Of a stretch of DNA of 64,000 nucleotides, positions 35,301 to 48,800 are shown piece by piece. Source of the stretch: Hirudinaria manillensis (taxonomy: Eukaryota; Annelida; Clitellata; Hirudinida; Hirudinidae). Each line of letters starts with the position of its first letter. Position 1 is the first letter of the stretch. The stretch covers positions 8,198,244 through 8,262,243 of the forward strand of contig CM067526.1 of NCBI GenBank assembly GCA_034509925.1, in the 5' to 3' direction. Made by a program: the position numbers and the translations under genes. Under the pieces are notes generated by a model, which was not told the DNA's origin, searched no databases, and worked only from the letters and a program-made list of their open reading frames with translations.

Positions 35301-36838
35301 TTTGTACCGTTTCAAACATCTTGCTAGTGAACAGTATCTATCAGTGAAGGTGCTACTTTATATTCCTTACTTCATTGACTTGTTGCAAATGGAATGGTGA
35401 TTGATACATTTCAAATAACACAGCTTGATGAGGATTTGAAAAGGAAGGTTTCACTGGAAAGTTCGACATCAGCCTTGCATTCCGCCTCTGCACAGACATC
35501 ATTTCCACTATCATCACTTCAGTCAGACGCTTCAAACCCTGAGTCCAAATCTTCACCATCACTGTATAGTCTCGTGACAGTCTCAGAAGCCAGTGATCCT
35601 GGGTGTATCTTTGAATTTGACTCAACTGCAATTATTATGGAGCCTCATGTCGCCAGGTCTACAAACTACAACTTTCCCCCTTTTTGATGGCAAATAAAAT
35701 AATAATATCAAATATAAGCAATTAATTTACAATAATCCATCTTCTCAGGTCATCTTTTGTGAGACTCTTTAACATCTCCACTCAGACCTGGGTGAGGGGT
35801 ACTTCGTATTCGATTGATGAGGAGGAAGACAAACCAATTATGACCAAAGTTGGACTTTTCCCGGAAAAGGACGACAAAGAGGCATTTGCTCTGCTGCCGG
35901 TGCCCGTGCAAGAAGTCAGGGACCTTGATTTTGCCACCGATGCGAGCCAGGAGTTGAATCGTTTCTCCTCCGATCTTGATGTAAATGACGTAAAGAATGT
36001 CGGTCGCATGTTTATGGGGTGAGAGTCTTGCAACGTTTTATCATCGAGCGTTAAAATTGAATTGCCTTCGTGACGTCTTCTGTTCAGTCTGACAACCAAC
36101 CTGTTGATTGAAATCTTATATTTTGTGGCTTATCACGAAAACGATGGTGGGGATCCGTTCGATATTGAAATGGCTTCAAGTAACAGAGAAAGGCCAAAGC
36201 TTTTGAGAGAACAGTTCATACTTAAGCAGGTTAGATAAACCGGAAAACTTTTAGCTGAGAAAAGGATTAATTGAATATACTAATTTAACTTAAAACGTTA
36301 ATCTGATGCTGATAAATATTACTAATCAAGGAAAAATTGTTTTGAATTGGTTCATTGTCGTCACTATGCTTATGTGTCTATGTTTTTTAAGATTTTCAAG
36401 ATTCTTAAAAGTATTGCAAAGACCAACATAAACAATTTGTCTGAAGACAGCAATCCAATGAAAATGATTTGCAGACTCTGTTATAGAATTCTAAATTTAT
36501 CTCAAATGGATTACAGAAAGAATCAGGTGAGAATTTAGATCATTGCGAATTTATTGTTTCTTTTAATTTTACAACTTTGTCCCTGCCTTTGTAATATGTA
36601 AAAGTACAAATATAATTAATGAACCTCTTCCAGCCCTATTCAGTTTAAATATTTTTTATTTTAAGGAGTATATTGCAAAAGAATTTCCATTCATGTTGAC
36701 ACAAATAGGATGTGATATTCTGACTGAAGAGACCATAACATCTCTTCTTAGGAACAACAGGAAGCTCTTAGAAAAACATATATCACTCTCAGAGATTGAA
36801 ACTTTTGTTAACCTCGTCAGAAGTAAAAAAGATCCAAA
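32370..36838 (+). other. ITPR: IP3 receptor N-terminal exons: suppressor and IP3-binding core
   Basis: Exons: 32370-32467, 32529-32599, 32780-32895, 33085-33171, 33621-33779, 34108-34206, 34451-34534, 34712-34858, (34912-34986 candidate cassette), 35254-35349, 35424-35656, 35749-36018, 36088-36229, 36392-36526, 36666-36838. The MIR (beta-trefoil) region is well conserved, for example [18 protein letters not shown] as read here. IP3-contact residues known from the mammalian receptor are kept: the RTTxR loop (RTTAR, exon 34712-34858), NRERPKLLR (exon 36088-36229) and DYRKNQEYIAK (spanning 36526 and 36666). Ligand binding is therefore expected to be intact. Introns after 32599 and 32895 start with GC. 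Confidence 0.95.
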
Positions 36839-39800
36839 GTGCGGACAAAACATTTAAGTTTTTAATTTCAGATTAAATAATGTTTTAATCAACTTGCTTA
36901 AACGTGGAAAATTAATAATTGGATATTAAAATAAACATTACAGCATCAAGCAACTAAATGTTACTTAAATGACTAAAATAAGGTCTCATTAGGTTTCTGG
37001 ATTACCTCTCAGACCTGTGTGTCTCCAACAAGCAGGCTTTTCCAGCCACGCAAGAATTGATTTGTCAGGCACTGTTTAAAAAAGAGAATCAAGATATTCT
37101 CATTGGAACTATCGTCATCACCCATTGTGTGGTTGGTTTTCCAATCATCCTCAAATACTGTGTGATACGATTTAATTGATCGATACGATCAATTATACCC
37201 TTATCGGTCTTAAGCGTGTATTTTAATTAAGTAATCACATTGCCAGCTCATGCTTTAGTGGTAACTCATTAATTTTTCGATCATTTAAGTATTTCTAGCA
37301 CAGGACGTAATAATCAATAAGACTCACTGTAAATGATCAATATTACTTTTCTAATAAATTTTCGTTAAAAAACGTCATAAAGAATGAAAGCGAGAGCATG
37401 GAATACGCCCCAAATGACTATTACTTCGACGGTAATGTCTGCAAGGAGATTGTTCTCTCGTGGAATCAGGATGGAAAGGAAATACTGAGAACAATGCAGG
37501 AGTTGTCTTTGGGTGCCTGTGACAACAACATCGATTGCCTTGAGTTTCTGAATTATTACAAGTAATTATTACAAATAATTCATTCTTAACATTTCGGATA
37601 CTTTATTAAAGGGACCTCTTAATCATTTCGCATAGGAAATGAACTATTTGACTTAGTAGAATCATATTTGAATTGCCATAATAAAGAACACCATTATTTT
37701 TAACTAGTATTTTAACTTTTTTTTCGTCACTTCAATAAGTTTTTTAAATATAAAAACATGACGGGTAATAGAAACGATATTATTTAAATTATTATTATTT
37801 AAAGATTTGTTTAATGGCACCAATAACAATTTAAGTAATTAATTAAAATCCGATTCTACGGCAGACACCAGTTGGATTTATTTGCAAACATGTGCATGGA
37901 TCGCCAGTATCTTGCAATCAACCATTTCTCATCGAGTTTGGATCTTGACCTCCTGTTGAAGTTATTATCATCTTCACGACATTTGTTTGAAATATTCATG
38001 ACACGAATATTTCGTGATAATAATATATTAGTATTATTAGCTATAACTAATTACCGTGATAATTATACTGCAAATATATAGAGTTTATGGCATTACAATA
38101 CAGATGTAGTACTATTAACATTAATATTATACTCAAAATGACTTGATTTTTTCCTAAAGAGCCATCACGGACGAATTGATTCCTTTTACACTGAGGTCTT
38201 CCTTCTGCAGCATCTTCTTCCATTTGCATCTCAATAGGGAGCCTCAAGAGATTGTTATTCCGATTAAATATGCCAGGCTGTGGTCGGTCATTGTTCCAGT
38301 GGATAATGTACACGAGTTAGTCTTTGTTCATTTTATCAATTAATTATTATTAGCAATAAGTCAAATGTAATAGTAAATGACTGTTGCGGCACAAAGCTGC
38401 CCAGTTTTTCAGATAATTAGATACATTCGTATACAAAAACTTATTCGCTCTAATGATTTTTTTTTGTGAAAAGTGCAATTTGATTTCAAAATTAACGATG
38501 ATGAGGATGACGACTTGACGCGGGATATTATTCTGAGCTCGCAGATCCGCCTTGCATTAAATGAGACCACTCTTTCAAAACTATCCTCACAACCTTCTTT
38601 TTTGACCAGTTTTGACGAGTTTATGTATAATTAACCTGATCGCCTAATTTTGATTTGAGACAGATTATTATGCGCCTTTAAATTATTTTGAAGGTCCTTG
38701 CTTTGCTTATAATACTATTAAAATAAATAATTACGAGATTATAATTTATTATTGGTATTTATGCAGTTACGATGATCAGAATCTTGAGATGTTTGCTTCA
38801 AAGAAGGATCAGTTGCAAAAATTTCAGGCTTCCAAGCATTTTGTTACCTCCTATCTCATGGAAATATGCAAAACACCTGACATCTTTGATAACAAGGAAC
38901 AAAACGAACTCACATATCAGGCAATTAAGTAGATTTATTAGTGATCATATTTAACAAAATATTAATATCAATCTCATTATGTTGTGCACCGATTAATAAA
39001 AATAATTATTGTTCCAAAACAAATGAAAGCTTTTAGGCAATGTGTAACAGCTTCCAATAATAATTTCATTCTTGGAGTGAAAGAGTTTTTCTTGCAGGTT
39101 GTGAAACTCACCAGGTACCTCGTATATTTTGGATTCTACTCGTTCTCCGACATCAGGAAGATTTCAAAGTCTCTGCTTCTCATCTTGGACAGTGTTCCCG
39201 TGAAACAGGTCTCAGAAGCACTTGGTGGGTTTGAAATAGATTTTATGCTGCGCACATTTTACACATTTTCTGCAACAAATAGAGACAATGAATTGACGTC
39301 CAGGCGGTTCTGACAGATCAATTAAAACGTAATTATCACTTAAAATCATGTTGCCAGTGATGATAGAATGACTGTTTTCACTTTAGAAAGCACGGATATG
39401 ACTTTCTCTGATGACGATGAACAGGAAAAGTTAATCACTGACACGAAACTTCTTATTATCGAAATATTTCAGGTGAGATTGAATTGATGGATGGAAATGA
39501 GATAAAAGCAAGTTAAAATTAATTAATCTGCCGTTTGGATCAATTCCCATTAAGATATTCACTTTCTGAGTTGATAATCATGTTAACGATAATTTATAGC
39601 CATAATTTTTGTAACTCTGAAGCAATTACATCCTACGAGTCGGTTCTCATTTCAGTTTCTGATGAATGTTCACATGGATTTTGTGATCTCCAGTCTCCTG
39701 AGTGTCTTCAAAAGATGTTTCACTCACTCTTCAGCTGATCTCCCGCAGGACAGTAATTATTAAAAATTATCATTTTATTATTATTACGCATTTTTTAAGC

Positions 39801-42800
39801 AGAATCTAACCTTTTAACATATTTTTCATTCTATTGCTATAAATGAAATTTGGAAATTTGTTTCCATATTCTCTAAATAGGAGGATTGATTGATGAAATC
39901 ACACAAAAGGCAGATGAATTGATTGCTAACAGGCAAGTAATACTAAAAGTAACGTAATTATTAAAAGTTCGTTTAACAAAAGTTCGATAATAAATAAAGC
40001 ACCGAGTTCTCAGAACTTGATGGACAAGACGGGCACAAGTTCTTGAAGGTTTTGTTGAACCTGATGTTGTACAATTATCCACAAGTGGTAACAGCATCTC
40101 TCAAGCTCATTTTCAGACACTTCAGTCAGAAACAGGAAACTGTCCAGGCTCTGAAACAGGTCGAGTTGGCTTTATTGTTATTATTCATTATTATTTTACA
40201 TAGACATTACATTCTTTAAACATTTATCTCAGTCGTAAGTTGATTAAAGAATGAATATGTTTCTATTATTATGTGTTTCTATTATTATTATATTCAATCC
40301 ATTAATTAATTAAATAGTAAATAATAATAACATTGAATGGCAAGATTATATCTTTTAATTCAAAACCGTAAATAATAATGTTACCTTCGAAATATGACAA
40401 TCAGGTGCAACTCCTGATATCATCCTCGGATGCAAACAATTATCTGCAAATCAAAGAGGACCTCGATTCTTTGAGACTCCTGGTTGAAAAGTCTGAACTT
40501 TGGATTCAGAAAAAGAAAAGTTCAAAGAATTCAAACAAAGACGAAGGAGAGGTGAGCAAATGAATCAATCACATCATTTTATTGTAATTTGCCTGATGGC
40601 AATAATTTCGTGATAAATCATTATGTATAGTTACTATAATTTATATTTGATAAAATGTTTTTAAAATTTCCATATTTACCCGACATTTAAAAACAAATCG
40701 TTCTTGACAAATTAGAAATTATTTGCGTTACAAACCTAGACAAAAAAGAACCAACACAAGTTGGATGAGCACGAAGACAACTATAAAAGAGTCAAAGATG
40801 TTTTAAATCGACTCATTCTGGTCTGCAATGCAGCCGAGAGTTCGTCCAACGGAAGGTTATCGAGGTTGCACAACCAAAGGCTCCTGAAGAACCTTGGGGC
40901 ACACGAGGCCGTCATTGAATTGCTGCAAGTCTCCTACGATAAGGTCTCCGCATTCTAATTTTTTAAACTGCTTTATTCCATTTAAATGTCGAGACGATTG
41001 TCACTTTAGAAATCAGACACCAAGATGAAGGAAGTGATGCAACTGGCTCACCTGTTCTTGCAAAATTTCTGCTATAGAAACACTATTAACCAGAACATCA
41101 TCTATCAAAACATACAACTCTTTCTCAACCCAGGGGTTGGTCTGACATTATTTTAATACTACTTTAGGCAGGTTGACTAAAAGGAATTCGCTCCTGCAAG
41201 CAGAAATACAACGGCAACATTGAAATCTAATTTTGAAAAAGTTCGAAACCCTTTTTGCATCGTCACAATGTCATCATTGTTATTTCGAAAGACTTAAGTC
41301 GACATTGCGAATTAATTAGTTTGGTTCATTTGCAGATTCAATATTTTAGAGTATGTATTTATAACGATATTAAGTGATGCCCAAATCATAAAAGGCATAT
41401 TAAGCCAATATTAAGAGGAGAAAATGTCGTAAAGATGTGGAACTACATTAGTGTTCATTTACATGTTTATTGTGACCTTTTGAAAGAAGTCTATGAACTA
41501 TTATTCTTTTTTATGAGTGCGATTGTCAATATGCAAAATCACGTGCACTTTCATGGATGATCCTTAATATGAACAAAATTTAGTAATCTAGTCAAGCAAA
41601 AGATCAAGTATTTCAACTCAGATCTTAGAAACTGAAACTGCTTGCTGCATCTTCTTGGACAACGTGAAGCTGTGCAGTACAGTGACAGAATCCACTATTC
41701 AGCACTTTTTGAATTGCATCGAAACGCATGGGAGGAATCCTGAATACCTCAAGTTCCTTCAGATTCTCGTGAGGTCCGAGGTTTCGCTTGAAACGGATGT
41801 GCAAGATGATTTCGACATAAAGGTGTCATTCTTACCTTTTGTTTATTCACGCCTTGATTCTTGTTAAAACCTGGTTATTACCATCGAAGTAAATTTAGCG
41901 ATTATTTATTTATTTTACTGTAAATATTCAACTTGCATGCTAGAATGATCTTTTATTATTTCCTTTAACAGAAAAATTATGTGTACCATCGCAAGGCACA
42001 AGACATGATCATGACTGGGGTAAGATTGAAAATGAATTCGTTTTGAATGCTGTCATTGTAATATTGATATGGAATATATGTAAATCCCCAAAGCTAATGG
42101 AGAGCAGCGAAGAAGTCTTATACTTTTATACCGAGCCCTCCTCGATGCAAGCATTCGTTGACCTCATGAAAGCCCAAGTGGGTCCCCTCGAGCCAAAGTC
42201 CCCGTTAAATTACCACATCAACCTCGTTCAGCTGCTCGCCTGTTGCACTGAGGGCAAGAACGTCTTCACAGAGATCCGATGTCACTCCCTGTTGTCGCTT
42301 GATAACATCGTTCAAGTTGTTACTCATCCGGATTGCATCACCGAGGTTTTACGGTCACATTGATTGTGCTGTATCTTCTAGTATGTTTGGATAAAATAAT
42401 GTAATATCCGTAATGTTTATCTTTACGATAGATTTATTAAATTATTTTCGTTTTACTAATTTATACATCAATAAATAGGTAATATTCATATAGTGAGTTA
42501 TATATAATTGTATGATATGCTAATAATATGAAAATGCCACAATTGCTTAACTTCACATCACAAGATTAGAAATTTATAGTTTTTTGGGGAATTAAATTTA
42601 AAAAATGAAAACAATTGAAAAAGTTAAAAGTAATTTTCATTTTAATTTAACCTCGCGAATGCTAAACTCTGCCTTGTATCATGATTAATGCAAGTGGTTG
42701 GCAACAGATGCCTGCGCTACACAAACGATGTACATATACTTTTTTTTTTAAATTGATAAGATTATAAAAGTTCTTAAAAATATCCACGAATAAAATGAAT

Positions 42801-45800
42801 GTCCACATTTTCTTTTTTAATTTCTGCAGGTGAAGTCAGCTTACGTGAACTTCCTGAACCACTGTTACATCGATACGGAAGTTGAAATGAAGGAAATCTA
42901 CACGAGCAATCACATGTGGAATCTAATTGATTCATTCATCATCGACATGAAAAATGTTTGTCTGTGTGCATTGGGCAAATTGATGTTCATTTTGTTTTAG
43001 TGGTTTGCAAGCTTAACTTATCAAGCATCTTAAGTATTGTTTACGTGTTTACTGTTACATATTTTTAAACATAAAAGTTTTTCCGAATTAATTTAAATAA
43101 ATAAATTGTTCCAGTTTATTACCGTCTATGACAGATTTTGCATAATATATTAATGATTCTATTATATATTAATGACTTTCTGAGCTATTATTGTCAACCC
43201 ATGCGGCCAGGTGTGCGACCAAGACTTTGTTTCACTCTGCGACACTTTCAGTCTCAAATCACTCCATGATTACGTAACTACGGTCATCTGTGCATCTATC
43301 ACGAGCTTCTTTTCTTCCTCTTTTTCTGAGCAAACGTCGATTTCATACGTTAGTTAATATAATTTATTCTCTTTAAAGATTAATAATAATAAAAATAATT
43401 GATAAAACAATTGAATCATTTGATATGCATCGATGGTATTACATGAATCTTTATCACCGTTTTAGTCTCGTTTTATCTCTCTCCTGTTGAATCTGACCAA
43501 CCTTTTGAGCTGCAAAAACATTTCGATGAAGCAAAAGAAGCACGTTGAAGCGTGTATTGTGGTCCTCACTCAGTTCGGTAAGGAATTTTTTTAATAATTT
43601 TATGTAAATAATTAACAAATAGTATTTCCATAAACATTTGAACGGTTTATGCTTAATGGTTCGTTAATGCCTATTATAATCATGTTTTTACTCCAAATTA
43701 GATTTTATCGTTTTATCGACTTGCAAGAAACAACTTAACTCCATAAGTGCTTTTTAGCTAATATTATTTATAAAAAGAAAAAATATTCTCTTTAAAGAAT
43801 ATCATATCTCATCATTTCGTTTTCAATGGTGTAATTAAATCATCACAAAACATTTTACCAGCCAAAACGAGATCGATAAACATCCCAGAAGACTTGTACG
43901 GAAAGGTGTCTTACACCCTGAAAAGGATGTCATTTTCATCCAAACCCAGTCACCTAAGGCTCTCTGATACTCCTCCGACCAGCTCTGAGGAACAAAAACA
44001 CCTGGAAATCACTGACGGATTGCTTGTTAGTTGTCCGTCCGCCAAATTATGCCACCAGCAGACCGTCTGTCAGTTCTGGAGAACTTTAACGATAATCAAT
44101 TGCTGTGATAAAACTGCACTATGTATTACGATCATGTATAAAGTTGCTTTTAATGCGTCATTTGCAACTCTGATGCCTGGTGAATGTTGATATATTTCCA
44201 TCGCAATATGTTTTTATTTTATTTTATTTTAGTTTTATTTCCTGCTGTCGAAATTGAAAAGGATATTTGATTTAATTAACAGAAAGTGACGTCAGCCCTT
44301 GAAAATCATCTGAAACCTCTCATCCAATCAGAATTGAAAGGTCTCGTCGACGCTCTCCATCATCCGGAAATGTTCTTTCCTCAAAATTCCCCCATGAGGA
44401 AGAAATGTCAAGATGAGTTCATTCAAAGGTTATCATTGAATCTTCTGAATTTGTTATTGCAATAATATTAAGTCTTTTAAGTCCTTATTTATTTATGAAT
44501 ATTATTATCAATAGGGAAGCTAATGTAATAACGTATGATGGATGGACAAAGTATTAGATAAACGAATACTTTCAGTCATGGGATAATTCTGAATGTTTAA
44601 TGGATTCATTCTGTAATATGCGAATTTCCTTATCTTTTTTTTTTTATAAATCAACATCTTGAGCTATTTGTGGCCACTATTTAATATTAATACTATTTGT
44701 TTGGGGAAATAAAGTAATTGCTAGTCTTAAAATATCTCGAGCTTACTAAACGTATTAGGTTGATCTGCCACATGGAGAAGCTTCTGGAAGAGAAAGAAGA
44801 ACAGTTGTGTCTGAAGGTTCTACAAACTCTCAAAGAGATGCTGTCTGTCGGTCAGTCCGAGCCAGAAGTGCCAGAACAGGTTGGCTATTTTATTCTAATC
44901 TGAAATTGACATTGGCCACATTTTCTAGTATTTTTCTCCAGCTTTTCTGTCATTTGTTAAACATGCAGTTGTTTAGAATTATATTAGATTGTTAACTAAT
45001 TTCAAATGCGATCGTTATTTGCTGCTACGCATTTTATTAATTATACACCTGGAAATTTTGAACATTACTTAGATAAAGAGTTAATGATTTTTGACTTTCC
45101 AACTTTAGCAAGAAGCAGTGAAAGACAACCAAGAAGAAGATCTTCCAACCAGTTGTTCCAACTGCGACAACATCCTCGACAATATTCTCAACAAAGCACA
45201 GGCAGCCAGGCTATCTGAGACGCAGGTTCATATTAGGTTATGAATGGCTGTTATAGGTGAAAGGAAAGCATATTGTAATTGTGATTCTTTATTTATTTAA
45301 TTATTTGGTTCTCCTTTCTCTCTATTTCAGGGGATTTCAAAGGAGATTTTTACGAGATATTTTATAATTAAGCACATTTTTCAGCCCAGCATATGGCATT
45401 TTTGAGGAGATTATTCGATTTGATTATTTTAAAAATTTAATAATTTCAAAAAAGTATTTATTACGCTGCATTAAAGTTAATATTTGATAATCGATCGACA
45501 AATTTAACTACCAAGTAATTTTAACATTTAACAGTGCTTACTTAACACAAGAGGAGCTGTGAAACTGGTAACTGACATGGTCATCCACAACTTTTCAACA
45601 TCCACCTTCCTTGAAACAATCGAACTCGGAGTAGCTCTTTTGGAAGGCGGCAATGAAGTGTGTCAGGTCGTATTTTTAAGTTCCCTGTTATCTCTCGTGA
45701 TTTAAGAAAACATTAAATTACAAAAACAACTGCATTTCTGATTTATTCGTCATTTTCCTTAATTTCTAATTTTTTTTCATAGAATTCGTTCTTCAAGTAC

Positions 45801-48800
45801 ATTAACGAATGCGGCAACGTGGAAACCTTCATGAAGGTTCTCCAAGAGCGAATGAAAGAGGCTCAAATGGAGATGAAGGCCAAAGTATCCCTCATCACCA
45901 ACAACATCGTCTCTGGAAAGTCGAGCATCTATTTCTACAGTTTATCAAATGATGACTACAAGTCTGAGTGTGGTAGTTTTTCCATGAATGTTCTGTAATG
46001 GATAAACATGTCGAGCCTGTTATGTTACAATGTGCAATCAGGATAAAATGATATAAATATTTGCAAAAAAAAAATATCAGTTGCATTGCATCGTGTAATA
46101 GGCCCATCAATCATCAATCTTAGTATCGCGGTTGAAATGACACTGACCTGATTGTTGCCTTTTTCGGTATCGAAGACAAGGATATTTTGATGTGTTATTA
46201 ATATAATAAAATTAACATAATTTATAATAATAATTATTATTATTGGCATAGCAAGCATGTCACAAGATTACACTCAAGACTTCAAAACAAGCCGAACAAG
46301 CAAACAGAGTTTTGAACAAAAGCACGTCGAGACTGAAGTTGCATTACCAAACCCTCAAGGAGAACAGGAAGCGAACATTGACGGTGTTGCCATGACTACG
46401 GCATCGTCAGATCATGAAGAGAGTGATGAGTTCGAGAGGAAGTTAATTGATCCCACGAAAATCATCATCTCTGTGCTCAAGTTCATGCAAGCCTTATGTG
46501 AAAAACACAATTCCAAGTTACAGGTATTTTGGAGGAACTTCTTCACTGACATATTTTGTTGTTATTTGAATTGCTCGTCATCAACTATAGTGTCGGGCAT
46601 GACATGACATTAATTTGTTGCCTTACGACTTAATGCCAGAATGCATTAAAGTTAGCATAGATATTCAATATGGATATTATTTATTTATCGCCTTCCAGAG
46701 GTTCTTTATGGATCGCAGTATCTTAGTTCTTTGAGGCCACCTGTACCACGATGCATATTAACATGCAAAATCGACACATCCAGAGTTACAACAATATATA
46801 CAAAATATGTTTAAATGCATTTAACTAGAACTTATATCGCCAATTAATGCTGGATTTTAACATTTTCTAATAGAATTTCCTGCGTCAGCAAAACAACAAA
46901 ATCAACTACAATTTGGTGAGTGAAACTGTGGACTTTCTTGACTGCTTATGCGGAGGAACGGCAGCGAGTCTCGGACTTCTTGGAGTTTTTGTTAACGTTT
47001 CAAATGCTCCTCTGATTATCCAATGTCTCAAAACAATCATCAAGTACTGTCAAGGTCCATGTCCTGACAACCAGGTAAGTAAACTTTCGAAAGAATATTG
47101 CACTTGGAGCAGGGAAATATCTGATGATCATCTTAAAAGGAGAATGCGGAATCGGGAAATTGAATAATATTCATTAAAACCACATTAATTACTACAATCC
47201 AATAGCTTAATTCATTGTTTAACTAATAACCCATCGTGCTCTTTAAAGTATGAAGTGACTTTCCACGAGAGCAACATATTGGATATTTCCACTTCCATCA
47301 TCCTCAACGATATTGTTCCACTCTCGGAATTTAATATGGAAGTTGTTCTGGGACTCAAAGTATGTTTCCGTTTGCATTAAGTGTGAATTATTGACTCTTG
47401 AGTTGCTATTAGTATACATTGATATTACGGAACTGAAGATTTTGCTGTCAAAAGCTAAGCTCTGCTTAACTAATCTCTGGAGGAGTTGAAGTGTTAAAGA
47501 CTGTAATTGTAGTTGTAAGGAACTTTGGTCATGTTGGAATAAAAAAAAATGGCCGATTGCAATATAATTAGGTAGTAGGTAATTTAAGCTAGCCATCGTT
47601 TATAGACTGTAACACTGTGACTATGTGATCATGCAGAAACAATCATGTGACCTCTTGCTGGCACTGATAGAGAGCAGGCAAGATGATAGTATCCAGCTCA
47701 ACATCATTAATTATTTCAATGCACGGAAGCTCGTGAGTATCCTTCATACTTTTACAGTTATAAACAGTTTAAGTTCTCAATTAATGTGTTTTAATACAAT
47801 TCATTTCAATTATTAAGATAACTTGAAATCTCAGAAACACGATCTTTATAAAGTTAATCATGATAATTAAGGTCTAGTTAAATGAGGGTTCTCCTTATTG
47901 TAAAAAAAAACTTTACCTTCGTAAATAGATGGAAACCATAACCAAATTACACGAACTGTCGACTATGAAAAATACTCCTTCAAACTACAAAGACTTGTAT
48001 CTCGAAGTTGGGCACAATCTCTTTATTTTGGCTTCCAAGGTGAATGTTTAATAAGTTATATAAAACAAATTTATTCCGGCTAACGGATCAATTATTAAAG
48101 TTCAAGAATATTACAAAAGCAAAATTCGAAAAGATTCACTACTATGTTAATTGGCAATTTAATGTGCTACTTGTAATTGAGTTTTGTCTCCCGCATATTA
48201 AAATTAATTCTGAATGCATTGCAACTTCTCACGAATGAACATTTTAGTTGTCAAAGCATAACAAGGAATTAGCCAGACTCTTAAAGAACGATAATCAACC
48301 TGAAAGAAGGTTGCTCTCCTCTGCTCTAACCAACAAATTATCAACGGTCTCTCTCGGCTACTTTGTCAACCAAACGGCTTGCATTGAAGTGGTGAAGACT
48401 GACAAATCTATGGAAAAAGTCATCTTTACAGTGCCCGAGGTATGCGGATATCTAACTTCAACCACGAAGCACAGCATTTTGGTGTCCATCGACAGAGACG
48501 ACCAAGGAAGCAAAGTGCCAGAATTTTTTAAAGGACACAGGAAGATATTTTCAGAGATGGTCTGGCAGAAGAAACTACGAGGTGGGTCGTTGCTACTTTT
48601 TTTTAGAGCATTTTGGTGACAGTCCAAAGAATTAGCATGCAGCCAGTAGCTGATGTAGAACAATTTGGCAGGAATGTCCAAAACTTGGAAGAGAAATATT
48701 TGACAGTGTAGGGAGGTAGGTAGGGAAGGCCCAGCCTTGAGAAAATGTTTGTAAATATTCGAAGTAAAGGTAAATCTGTCTCCTCCGGTTGCAATGCGTG

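Noticed and set aside
36656..36853. Minus-strand frames in the IP3 receptor body, such as this one and 35782-36099
   Set aside because: They are shadows of conserved receptor exons on the plus strand.
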